Positions 29,058 to 36,902 of a DNA stretch of 64,000 bases are shown here, one piece after another. The stretch comes from Pseudomonas laurylsulfatiphila. Its GTDB lineage: Bacteria > Pseudomonadota > Gammaproteobacteria > Pseudomonadales > Pseudomonadaceae. The first letter of the stretch is position 1. The number at the start of each line of letters is the position of its first letter. A program made the translations under genes and the position numbers. Under the pieces are notes generated by a model that was not told the origin of the DNA, did no database searches, and worked only from the letters and a program-made list of their open reading frames with translations. Location of the stretch: assembly GCF_002934665.1 (NCBI RefSeq), contig NZ_NIRS01000001.1:248001-312000 (forward strand). Direction: 5' to 3'.

Positions 29058-30110
29058 TCATTTGCCCGACTCGGTGCCGTTTGGCGAGGTGACGCGAACG
29101 CCGCCCTGCCCGGCCAGAACCAGATTGCCATTGCCTGCCGCCGTCACTGCCGAGACCGAAATGCGGTCTGGACGGTTGACCACCTTGAAGGTTTCGCCAT
29201 TGTCACTGCTGCGAATCACCGAACCGCCGTTGCCGACGATCACGATCGAACCATCGTCGAGCAGCGTGCCGCCAGACAGCCCGAACTCCAGGTCGCCGCG
29301 CTCAGCCTTGAGTTCGACTTGCTCCCAGGTGCTGCCGAAATCCGTGGAGCGGTAAAGGTTGCCGCGCAGTCCGTAGGCCAGCAGCGTATTGGCCTGCGCC
29401 GTGCCGATCACGCCAAACAGCGAACCTTCGTACGGACCTTCGAGCTTCTCCCAGGTCTGGCCCCAATCAGCGGAGCGGAACATGCTGCCCTGCTCGCCGA
29501 CGATGAACAGCCCGGCATCCTTGACCGCGGCGATCGCGTTCAGGTGGTACTGGTCTTCGTTGTCCAGGCGGTCGCTGGCGTCCTCCCAATGCTTGCCACC
29601 GTCGGTGGTTTCCATCAGCGAGCCATAAGCGCCCACGGCAAAACCGCTGTCGACGTCCTTGAACCAGACATCGAGCAGCGGCGATTCACGATTCAGATCT
29701 TCGAATTGCTTGGTCCAGGTCGCGCCGCCGTCCTCGCTGGCGAGGATCTGCGCGTCATGGCCGACGGCCCAACCGTGCTTGTCATCGACAAAGAACACCG
29801 ACGTCAGCAGGGCCCGGGTCGGAACCTTGGCCTGGGTCCAGGTCGCGCCCTGGTCATCGGAATACAGGATGTGCCCACGATCCCCGACGGCCACCAGGCG
29901 CTTGCCGGCGTGGACGACATCGAGCATCAGTGTTTTGGCAGCCTTGGCGGATTCAATGGAATAAACAACATCGGATGCTGGCGCCGCCGCGGCCAGCACA
30001 GGTGCCGACAGCATGGCAGAGCCCAACAGCGAGAGCGCTGTGGCCAGCAACGCTAATTTGCGCAGTGCCGGCGGGCGGCAGATACCCACACCCATGACAG
30101 GCTCACTCAT
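29058..30110 (-). CDS. YCF48-like beta-propeller protein, exported
   Basis: A 350-residue protein with an N-terminal hydrophobic signal (about residues 18-41, ...VLAAAAPAS). BNR/YCF48-type repeats follow, seen as recurring blocks D(D/N/W)G(A/G/Q)TW(T/E) such as SDDQGATWTQ, SEDGGATWTK, TTDGGKHWED, SADWGQTWEK, STDFGSTWEQ and SSDNGETFK. The repeats suggest a seven-bladed propeller in the periplasm. YCF48 itself assembles photosystem II; here the fold is shared but not that function. The gene precedes the RND exporter in the same operon. Start ATG 30110 follows GGGAGAAGG. Confidence 0.88.
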   Translation of the reverse strand: MSEPVMGVGICRPPALRKLALLATALSLLGSAMLSAPVLAAAAPASDVVYSIESAKAAKTLMLDVVHAGKRLVAVGDRGHILYSDDQGATWTQAKVPTRALLTSVFFVDDKHGWAVGHDAQILASEDGGATWTKQFEDLNRESPLLDVWFKDVDSGFAVGAYGSLMETTDGGKHWEDASDRLDNEDQYHLNAIAAVKDAGLFIVGEQGSMFRSADWGQTWEKLEGPYEGSLFGVIGTAQANTLLAYGLRGNLYRSTDFGSTWEQVELKAERGDLEFGLSGGTLLDDGSIVIVGNGGSVIRSSDNGETFKVVNRPDRISVSAVTAAGNGNLVLAGQGGVRVTSPNGTESGK

Positions 30111-30185
30111 AGACCTTCTCCCATTATTATTGTTAGGTCGTTCAACCTTTCTGGGCGCCGCAAGGATGCGTGTCTGGACCGGCTG

Positions 30186-30206
30186 TTTCAGAGCATAGTC
30201 CTGAAA
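30186..30206. promoter_or_regulatory. Inverted repeat TTTCAG-N9-CTGAAA, candidate operator
   Basis: The two 6-bp half-sites flank a 9-bp spacer 76 bp upstream of the YCF48-like gene. On the minus strand the spacer contains TATGCT, a possible -10 box. The site could therefore overlap the promoter of the YCF48/exporter operon. Inference only. Confidence 0.4.
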
Positions 30207-30371
30207 CCCGCCATCCAGAGCCCCTTCGGAAGCTGGACTATCCTATCGGTGTTTTTTAATGTCTGACAATCGACGCCACGTTATCTTTTGTTAACCGAGG
30301 GGGATGGGGGCTTGGTCTGAATGGTTGGGTATTCGGTGGGGTGATTGCGGTTTTGGGGTGGGTGTTCGGTG

Positions 30372-30690
30372 TGCATATCCGTTGCTGCGGTAACGGCTAC
30401 TTATGGTTCCGCTTTTACAGCGGGTCACTTGGAAAAGCCCCAAGTAACCAAGCGCTCTTGCCCCTGACGTTCGGTGCCTCGCCAAGGCTCGGCATTCCCT
30501 CGCTCCGGTCCTGCTCCGTGGGCCCGCCGCGATCGGCCATCCATGGCCGTACGCGGCTAACCCGGCATCCATGCCGGGTTGCCCACTGCGCAGAACCTCC
30601 ACTCGGCCTCTCGAGGGGGCGTGCACCGCAAAAGCCAAAGCGAGGCGGCCTACCGGCCGGCCTGATCGCGATTGAACGCGTTTCCCTGTA
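30372..30690 (+). repeat. Structured intergenic element, copy 1 (plus orientation)
   Basis: It opens with GCATATCCGTTGCTGCGGTA, continues with an ACGGC, CTTATGGTT and GCGGGTC box series, and has a hairpin ACTTGG/CCAAGT (30427-30432/30440-30445). A GC-rich tail of palindromes (CCCGGCATCCATGCCGGG) follows. The opening boxes recur at 31141-31220 and 63541-63630 in the opposite orientation. Confidence 0.7.
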
Positions 30691-30787
30691 GGAGCGAGCC
30701 TGCTCGCGAAAAACGCCGGGACACCGCGGGTACTCAGACAGCCCGCGTCATCGTTGACGTCCATCGCGTGCAGGCTCGCTCCTACAG
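30686..30787. repeat. REPIN in the intergenic island
   Basis: CTGTAGGAGCGAGCCTGCTCGCGAA (from 30686) has an inverted, slightly diverged partner ATCGCGTGCAGGCTCGCTCC... ending at 30787. Confidence 0.85.
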
Positions 30788-30831
30788 AGGACTGAGTACC
30801 GCCGCGCAATTCAGGTCGACTGTCAGGCCGC

Positions 30832-30857
30832 CATCGCTGGCAAGCCAGCTCCCACAG
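30832..30857. repeat. Single REP of the GCTGGCAAGCCAGC subtype
   Basis: ATCGCTGGCAAGCCAGCTCC and CACAG match the subtype seen at 18955 and 50662. No inverted partner lies nearby. Confidence 0.75.
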
Positions 30858-30892
30858 AAGAGCAAAAGCAGATCGACGAACACCCACGCTTT

Positions 30893-31220
30893 TCACCACT
30901 CAACAGGCCGAGCGTTAGCTCGCCTGCAGCTCTTGATCTTGATCCACCCGCCCCCTCGGCAGGCTGAGTGGAGGTGTTCATCCGGGGATGGGCGCGCAGC
31001 GCCGTTCGACGCAGTCGAACTCATTGCATGTAGGTCGAAGCGAAGCCGACCGGAGGGCAATGCCCCCGGATGAATACCGCAGCGAAGGTACCCCGAGCCT
31101 CAGCGAGGGGCCGTACGTTCGGGGCGAGCGTTTTTTGCTTCCTTTTTTAGGCGCTTGTAAAAAAGGGAGTCGCCGTAAGGGCGAAACCGCCAGCCGCCGC
31201 TACCAAAAAAACGGATATGT
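30893..31220 (-). repeat. Structured intergenic element, copy 2 (minus orientation)
   Basis: Bases 30893-31118 are almost identical to 61975-62200 (one difference seen). The part 31141-31220, read on minus, carries the same opening boxes as copy 1 (ACATATCCGTT, GGTAGCGGC, GGTTTCGCCCTTACGGCGA). A 9-bp hairpin CCTTTTTTA/TAAAAAAGG lies at 31141-31149/31158-31166. The body also holds GTTCGACGCAGTCGAAC and other small palindromes. Confidence 0.78.
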
Positions 31221-31275
31221 ACTCAATCAACCAAGAACCTGGTCGGCCCGAAGGCCGCCAAGGTCAACAGCAGAC

Positions 31276-33933
31276 TCAAGCCAAACTCTTGCTGACCACC
31301 TCAAACACATCACTGGACAACTGCCCCGAACCCCGAATCCGCTCCAGCTCCCCCTTCATCAAAGCCTGCCGAGCACCGTCATACTTGCGCCAGCGAGTCA
31401 AAGGCGCCAACTGCCGAGAAGCAATCTGCGGATTAAACCCGTTCAGCTCGATCACCAGATCCGCCAGGAAGCGATACCCGGAACCATCCGCCGCATGGAA
31501 GTTGATCAGGTTCTGCCCGGCAAACGCACCGACCAACGCCCGCACCTTGTTCGGGTTCTTGATGTTGAACGCCGGGTGCTGCATCAACGCCTTGACCCGC
31601 GCAAGTCCTCCCGGCAACACGCTGCCGGCCTGGACACTGAACCACTGGTCCATGACCAGCGGGTTGTCCTTGAAGTGCTCGGCGAAGCTGGCCAGGGCCT
31701 TGGCCTTCTCGGCCTCGAACGGAGAATTGACCAACACCGCCAGCGCGGTCAGGCGTTCGGTCATGTTGTCGCACGCGTCGAACTGCTCCAGCGTCGCCGC
31801 CAGAACCTCCGGCTTGCCGCTGAGCATCAGGTACGACAGCGCGATGTTCTGCAAGGCACGACGGGCAAAATGTTCCGCCTCGGCCACGTACGGAGTTTGC
31901 TTGGAAAGCTCGCGATTGGCCTGGTAACGCAGCCACAAGCCTTCGAACAACGCGTCAGCCAGTTGCTTGCGGGCAAACTCGCGGGCGTTGTGAATCGCCT
32001 CGACATCCGCCACTTCGCTGATTTCGGTCAGGTACGCTTCGCTTGGCAGCGAGAGCATTTCGGCGACCATGGCCTGATCCAGCGACGCGTCCGAGAGCAC
32101 CGTGTGCAGCGCCGACACCAGACGCTGATCGAGCACCAGGGCTTCGCCCTTCTGCTGCTGGGCGATCAATTCCTGCAGCACCTGCACCGACAGTTGCTGG
32201 CCGGCATCCCAGCGGTTGAAACCGTCGCTGTCGTGCTGCATCAGGAACATCAACTGATCGCGGTTGTACGGGAAGCTCAGTTTCACCGGCGCCGAGAAAC
32301 CACGCAGCAACGAAGGCAGCGGCTGTTCGGCGATGTCGACGAAGGTGAAGGTCTGCTCGGCTTCGGTCACGGAAATGACCCGCGAGGTGCCTTGCGCGGT
32401 AGCTTCACCGGACAGACGCAGGGCAATCGCTGCCCCTTTGGCATCCAGCAGCCCCAGCTCGACCGGGATCACGAACAGCAGTTTTTCAACCTTGTCCGGG
32501 GTTTCCGGGCAGCTCTGGCGGAAGGTCAGGCTGTAGGTTTTCGCCACGGCATCAAAGGACTCGCTCACCGCCAGACGCGGTGTACCGGCCTGGCTGTACC
32601 AGCGCTTGAACTGGGTCAGGTCGACACCATTGGCATCTTCCATGGCCTTGATGAAGTCATCGCAGGTCACGGCCTGGCCGTCATGGCGTTCGAAGTACAG
32701 GTCGCTGCCTTTGCGGAAGCCTTCGGCGCCGAGCAAGGTGTGGATCATGCCGACCACTTCCGAGCCCTTTTCGTACACGGTCAGGGTGTAGAAGTTGGAA
32801 ATCTCGATGAAGCTGTCCGGGCGCACGGCGTGAGCCATGGGGCCGGCGTCTTCGGCGAACTGGTGGGTGCGCAGGTACGCCACGTCCTGGATGCGCTTGA
32901 CCGTGGCCGAGTTCATGTCCGAGGAGAAACCTGCATCGCGGAACACGGTGAAGCCTTCCTTGAGCGACAGCTGGAACCAGTCGCGGCAGGTCACGCGGTT
33001 GCCCGACCAGTTGTGGAAGTATTCGTGGGCGACGATCGCCTCGACCCGCTGGTGCGCGGCGTCGGTGGCGGTTTCGGCCTTGGCCAGCACGGCGCTGGAG
33101 TTGAAGATGTTGAGGCCCTTGTTCTCCATGGCGCCCATGTTGAAGTCATTCACAGCGACGATCATGAAGATATCCAGGTCGTACTCGCGACCGTAGACCT
33201 CTTCGTCCCAGCGCATGGACTTCTTCAGGCTGTTCATGGCGTGCTGGCATTTGTCGATGTTTTCCGGCTCGACGTAAATGCGCAGCGCCACGTTGCGCTC
33301 GCTCATGGTGGTGAAGCTGTCTTCGACGCACCACAGGTCACCGGCCACCAGCGCAAACAGGTACGCCGGTTTCTTGAACGGGTCTTCCCAGGTCGCCCAG
33401 TGCCGGCCATCTTCGCCGGGGCCGGAAGCGATCGGGTTGCCGTTGGACAGCAGCACCGGATAGCTGTGCTGCTCGGCGACGACCGTGGTGGTGAAGGTGC
33501 TCATCACGTCCGGGCGGTCGAGGTAATAGGTGATCTTGCGGAAGCCTTCGGCCTCGCACTGGGTGCAGAACATCGTGCCGGACTTGTACAGGCCCTCCAG
33601 CGCGGTGTTGGTTTCCGGGTGGATCCTGACACTGGTATCGACCGTGAAAGTAGCGCTGGTCGGGTGCAGGGTCAGGTGATTCTCGGTCAGTTGATACTGC
33701 GCTGCAGTAAGCGCCTGGTCGGCCAGGGTGACCGACAGCAGTTCCAGCTGCTGACCATCCAGCACCAGCGGCGGCAGCCCCGGGCCACGCTCGGGGTTGC
33801 GGCGCATCACCAGTTGCGCATGGACCAGGCTGTGGTCCTCGTACAACTCGAAGGTCAGGTGTGTTTCGTCGATCAGGTACTCGGGCGCCTGATAGTCCTT
33901 GAGGTAGATCATCTTCGGTTGTTCGGTGCGCAT
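31276..33933 (-). CDS. pepN: Aminopeptidase N (M1 zinc metallopeptidase)
   Basis: PepN removes N-terminal residues from peptides in the cytoplasm, ending protein turnover. The 885 residues match the bacterial M1 family (E. coli PepN about 870). The exopeptidase signature GAMENKG lies just upstream of the zinc site HEYFH (303-307) with the third ligand Glu326 (KEGF), the canonical HExxH-N18-E spacing. The N-terminal beta-domain and long C-terminal helical domain are present, without signal peptide. The ATG at 33933 is 10 bp after the stop of the DUF2797 gene, so it belongs to the same minus-strand gene series. Confidence 0.97.
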   Translation of the reverse strand: MRTEQPKMIYLKDYQAPEYLIDETHLTFELYEDHSLVHAQLVMRRNPERGPGLPPLVLDGQQLELLSVTLADQALTAAQYQLTENHLTLHPTSATFTVDTSVRIHPETNTALEGLYKSGTMFCTQCEAEGFRKITYYLDRPDVMSTFTTTVVAEQHSYPVLLSNGNPIASGPGEDGRHWATWEDPFKKPAYLFALVAGDLWCVEDSFTTMSERNVALRIYVEPENIDKCQHAMNSLKKSMRWDEEVYGREYDLDIFMIVAVNDFNMGAMENKGLNIFNSSAVLAKAETATDAAHQRVEAIVAHEYFHNWSGNRVTCRDWFQLSLKEGFTVFRDAGFSSDMNSATVKRIQDVAYLRTHQFAEDAGPMAHAVRPDSFIEISNFYTLTVYEKGSEVVGMIHTLLGAEGFRKGSDLYFERHDGQAVTCDDFIKAMEDANGVDLTQFKRWYSQAGTPRLAVSESFDAVAKTYSLTFRQSCPETPDKVEKLLFVIPVELGLLDAKGAAIALRLSGEATAQGTSRVISVTEAEQTFTFVDIAEQPLPSLLRGFSAPVKLSFPYNRDQLMFLMQHDSDGFNRWDAGQQLSVQVLQELIAQQQKGEALVLDQRLVSALHTVLSDASLDQAMVAEMLSLPSEAYLTEISEVADVEAIHNAREFARKQLADALFEGLWLRYQANRELSKQTPYVAEAEHFARRALQNIALSYLMLSGKPEVLAATLEQFDACDNMTERLTALAVLVNSPFEAEKAKALASFAEHFKDNPLVMDQWFSVQAGSVLPGGLARVKALMQHPAFNIKNPNKVRALVGAFAGQNLINFHAADGSGYRFLADLVIELNGFNPQIASRQLAPLTRWRKYDGARQALMKGELERIRGSGQLSSDVFEVVSKSLA

Positions 33934-33943
33934 GCTGGAGTCC

Positions 33944-34774
33944 TTACTGATGCACGGCGAGCTGGTAAGCCGTGTATTTACGAATGTTGATCACGCCGGT
34001 GTCGAAGATCAGGTATTGGCCCTTGACCCCCATCAGCGTGCCTTCGGCAATCGGGTTCTTGTCCAGGTTGAAGCTGACAATCTTCGCCGGGTATTGCTCG
34101 ACCGGGTAGCGGATTTCCAGCGGTTCGACGCCGACAACCGTCTGGATCGCCTGCAAGCCGAATCGTTCCTGCAACCCTTGCAAGCCTTCAGCGCAGCTGT
34201 CGAACAGTTGATCGCGGACCTCGGCCAGGTTCACCGCCGCCGCATCGCCCTTGAGTAAAGCACGCCAGTTGGTCTTGTCCGCCACCTGGCTGCGAAACAG
34301 ATCCTCGACGAAACCCGACTGCTGCCGGGTTGAGACGCGCACGATCGGCAAGGCCTGGCTCGCACCCTGGTCGAGCCAGCGGGTCGGCAACTGGGTGGCA
34401 CGGGTAATCCCGACTTTCACCCCCGACGAGTTGGCCAGGTACACCACGTGATCGGTCATGCAGAACTTCTCGCCCCACTCCGGCTCACGGCAGGTGCCGG
34501 CGTCGAAGTGGCAGCGCTCCGGGCTCATGATGCACACGTCGCACTGGGCCAGCTTGGTCATGCACGGGTAGCAGTAACCCTGGCTGAAGCTGGTTTTGGT
34601 CTTGCGTCCGCAATGGGTGCAGTGGATCGCCCCCAGGTATTCCAGGCGCACCGTTGTGCCGATCAACGGATTGACCGGGACCTCCGTTTCGCCCAGACGG
34701 AAAGCGTATTGCACGTTCGGCCCGTCAAGGCGTGCCGACATTTTGCTGATTGCACCGCGGCCAATCTCGATCAA
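33944..34774 (-). CDS. DUF2797 protein with zinc-binding cysteine clusters
   Basis: A 276-residue protein of unknown function. Cysteine/histidine clusters CTHCGRKTKTSFSQGYCYPC and CDVCIMSPERCHFDAGTC (about 47-90) look like two structural zinc sites. A segment GVKVGITRATQLPTRWLDQGA follows that resembles a GIY-YIG-type core, which is my inference. The start I choose is TTG at 34774-34772, whose bases overlap the stop of the upstream DUF1315 gene (TTGA) and which keeps the conserved LIEIGRGAISKM. An ATG at 34741 would give 265 residues. Longer frames reaching 34951 only read through the upstream gene. Confidence 0.8.
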   Translation of the reverse strand: MIEIGRGAISKMSARLDGPNVQYAFRLGETEVPVNPLIGTTVRLEYLGAIHCTHCGRKTKTSFSQGYCYPCMTKLAQCDVCIMSPERCHFDAGTCREPEWGEKFCMTDHVVYLANSSGVKVGITRATQLPTRWLDQGASQALPIVRVSTRQQSGFVEDLFRSQVADKTNWRALLKGDAAAVNLAEVRDQLFDSCAEGLQGLQERFGLQAIQTVVGVEPLEIRYPVEQYPAKIVSFNLDKNPIAEGTLMGVKGQYLIFDTGVINIRKYTAYQLAVHQ

Positions 34775-35031
34775 TGGATGGCATCCGACTTGAACAGGAT
34801 GTTCGGCACTTCGATCGACTTCGAGGCGCATTCCTGCGGCCCCATGTAGCCGGTACGCTGGTCCTCGGGCAGGTTCTGGATTTCCCAGGCGATCATCGCC
34901 TGCAGCGACAGCTCGCGTTGTTCGGCGGTGAGCTTGCCACCGTCGGACCATTTGCCGATTTCCACGGCCAGTTTCAGGCTCTCGTAGATATCCGGGGTGA
35001 TGTTCTGGATCATTTCGTTAAAAGAGGACAT
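34771..35031 (-). CDS. DUF1315 family protein (YeaC-like)
   Basis: A small acidic cytoplasmic protein of 86 residues beginning MSSFNEMIQNITPDIYESLK and containing KWSDGGKLTAEQRE and QAMIAWEIQNLPEDQRTGY, as in the E. coli YeaC family. No biochemical role is known. It lies between a rhomboid protease gene and the DUF2797 gene, and its stop overlaps the start of the latter by 4 bases. Confidence 0.9.
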   Translation of the reverse strand: MSSFNEMIQNITPDIYESLKLAVEIGKWSDGGKLTAEQRELSLQAMIAWEIQNLPEDQRTGYMGPQECASKSIEVPNILFKSDAIH

Positions 35032-35064
35032 TGGGTCTCCGTCTCTTTATTGCATGTTCTTGAA

Positions 35065-35934
35065 TTAGGCGGCCAGTTTACGGCGGTTATACAAACCGCC
35101 CAACAAACCGGTGAAGCATCCGATGAGTAACCCGCTGACGTGGGCCGCGTTGGCGATTTCGCCGAAGCCGATCATCGAGACCAGCCCGGACAGGCACAGC
35201 AGCAACCACACCAGCATCATCACCAGCACGCCGCGCGGCAGGCGATAAGCCGGGTTCGGCGCCAGCAGCTGGAAGATCCAGCAATGTCCAAGCAGGCCGT
35301 ACAGTACGCCGGACAGGCCACCGAACAAGGTCGGGCCGCTGAAGTAGTACTGGGCGTAGTTGGACACCAGGCTGAACAGCAGGGTCAGGCCGATCAGGTT
35401 GATGCTGCCCTGGCGCGATTCGATGCGCCGCCCCAGCTCCCAGTACCACATGCCGTTCATCGCCAGGTGCAGGAAGCCGAAGTGGATCAGCATCGGCGTG
35501 AACAGGCGCCACCACTGCCCCGCCGCCAGGCTGTCGGCCAGCGGTGTGAAGTGGAGGTATTCGCCGACTACACGAAATTCGAGGAAGGTCAGCCAGCGCA
35601 TCGTTTCCAGGTTGTCACCGAGCAAGGTGATCGCACCGACGATGATGCTCAGCAGCAATACCAGCGCAGTGGCCCTGGCGTATTTCAGCTGTTCGAAAAA
35701 GCCCGGACGCTTGATGGTCTGCGCCACCGGAATGTCCAGTTGCTGGTCGGGATCGCCCGCCGGAAACCGTTCGTACAGGGCGCGCACGTCTTCACTGATG
35801 TTGTCCGGCACCCACAGCACCTGCTCGCCCGCTTCTTCGCTGACCCGATGGGGCACTTGCATGCGTTTGAGCAAGGTGACGAACCCGCTCAGGTCCACCG
35901 CCAGGGGCAGACGCAATACCGCTACAGCACTCAT
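35065..35934 (-). CDS. Rhomboid-family intramembrane serine protease (GlpG-like)
   Basis: A 289-residue protease cleaving transmembrane segments of other membrane proteins. A soluble N-terminal domain (1-75) precedes six membrane helices. The catalytic dyad is Ser208 (FGGLSGVLYG) and His265 (NAAHVSG), and the oxyanion residues His151 and Asn160 sit in HFGFLHLAMN. The gene start overlaps the stop of the metallophosphoesterase by 4 bp (ATGA), indicating coupled translation. Substrates are unknown. Confidence 0.94.
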   Translation of the reverse strand: MSAVAVLRLPLAVDLSGFVTLLKRMQVPHRVSEEAGEQVLWVPDNISEDVRALYERFPAGDPDQQLDIPVAQTIKRPGFFEQLKYARATALVLLLSIIVGAITLLGDNLETMRWLTFLEFRVVGEYLHFTPLADSLAAGQWWRLFTPMLIHFGFLHLAMNGMWYWELGRRIESRQGSINLIGLTLLFSLVSNYAQYYFSGPTLFGGLSGVLYGLLGHCWIFQLLAPNPAYRLPRGVLVMMLVWLLLCLSGLVSMIGFGEIANAAHVSGLLIGCFTGLLGGLYNRRKLAA

Positions 35935-36902
35935 TGCAGCACCTCCGGCCGCTCGACATCGACCCAGACGAATTTATCCGGATCGAGGCGGGTTTCCTGA
36001 TCCAGTCGGTAGGCAACCAGTTTGCCGTAGAGCACTGCGCTGTAATCCAGGCAGGCCAGGTTCGGGCGGATCGGTGCCGGTTTGCCGCTGCGCCAGTAAT
36101 GGCCGACGAACAACAACGGTTCATCGATGCCATAGCGCAGCAAGCTGTTCTTTTCAGTGGATGTCAGCGGCGTCCGGGCCACGGGCTCAGGCAGCGCGTC
36201 CGGCTGGAACACGATGTCGCCGTAGGTTTTCGGATCGTCTTCCCAGAACTTGGTGCGGAAGAACGAACGCACCAGGCCGTCGCCGCTGGTCATGGTCAGG
36301 CCATGGGGCAAGCGCATGTCGGTGCCGCGCAACAGGCGATCGAACACGGTGCAGGCAAACGAACCCGACTCCGCCGACGCCTGGAGAAAATGCTCGTCGA
36401 CACAACCGTTGGGGAACAACGCTCGCAGCGGCTCGATCAGCCCGGCATCCCAGCAGGCGTGGACCACGCGAAAACGCCCGGCATCAACGAACAGCGGCAG
36501 CTCATAGAACCATTGCTGGAAGTCGTGCCAGTCAGCCGGATGGCCTTCGAACTGGGTCAGGGTTTCTTGCAGCAGGCGGGCATGGCGCGGCGTGTGCTCG
36601 CGCACGAACTGCTTGCCGCTGCCGGGCAGCGCCGGCGTGCTCCAGCCCAGCGCATTGAACTCATGGTTGCCCATGATGCACAGCGCCTGACCGGCCTCGA
36701 CCATGTCGTGGACGATATGCAGCGCCTCGCGAATCCGCGGGCCGCGGTCGATGATATCGCCGACGAACACCGCCATGCGCGACGCGTGCCGCCAGACGCC
36801 GCCCTGTTTGTGATAACCGAGTCGGTCGAGCAAGTGCTCCAGGGTCAGAGCGCAACCGTGCACGTCACCGATCAGGTCGTAGCTACGCGCGGGATCGAGC
36901 AT
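35931..36902 (-). CDS. Calcineurin-like metallophosphoesterase
   Basis: A 323-residue phosphoesterase with the dinuclear-metal motifs GDVHGC (D13, H15), GDIIDRGP, GNHEF and a later GHYWRSG. The size and GDVHG start resemble PrpE/ApaH-type enzymes that act on phosphoproteins or dinucleotides, but the substrate is not determined. The ATG at 36902 overlaps the stop of nadK by one base (TGATG). Reading upstream of it only extends into nadK. It is followed by the rhomboid gene in the same unit. Confidence 0.9.
   Translation of the reverse strand: MLDPARSYDLIGDVHGCALTLEHLLDRLGYHKQGGVWRHASRMAVFVGDIIDRGPRIREALHIVHDMVEAGQALCIMGNHEFNALGWSTPALPGSGKQFVREHTPRHARLLQETLTQFEGHPADWHDFQQWFYELPLFVDAGRFRVVHACWDAGLIEPLRALFPNGCVDEHFLQASAESGSFACTVFDRLLRGTDMRLPHGLTMTSGDGLVRSFFRTKFWEDDPKTYGDIVFQPDALPEPVARTPLTSTEKNSLLRYGIDEPLLFVGHYWRSGKPAPIRPNLACLDYSAVLYGKLVAYRLDQETRLDPDKFVWVDVERPEVLQ

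Larger units (their letters stand above)
30291..31275. other. Gene-free intergenic island of repeats
   Basis: About 1 kb between the YCF48-like gene and pepN holds no credible gene. It contains a structured element on plus (from 30372), a REPIN (30686-30787), a single REP (30832-30857), and a second structured element on minus (to 31220). Open frames across it are composed of repeat sequence; the frame MNTSTQPAEGAGGS... read on minus from about 30980 is often annotated in Pseudomonas genomes but occurs in the repeat itself. Confidence 0.75.

Noticed and set aside
30672..31073. 133-codon frame and the reverse frame starting MNTSTQPAEGAGGS
   Set aside because: Both lie in the repeated intergenic element, which recurs at 61975 with an insertion sequence inside; no sign of selection on a protein.
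30988..33990. 1000-codon open frame on plus
   Set aside because: It lies antisense to pepN, whose zinc motifs and length are clear; the long frame is a product of high GC codon use.
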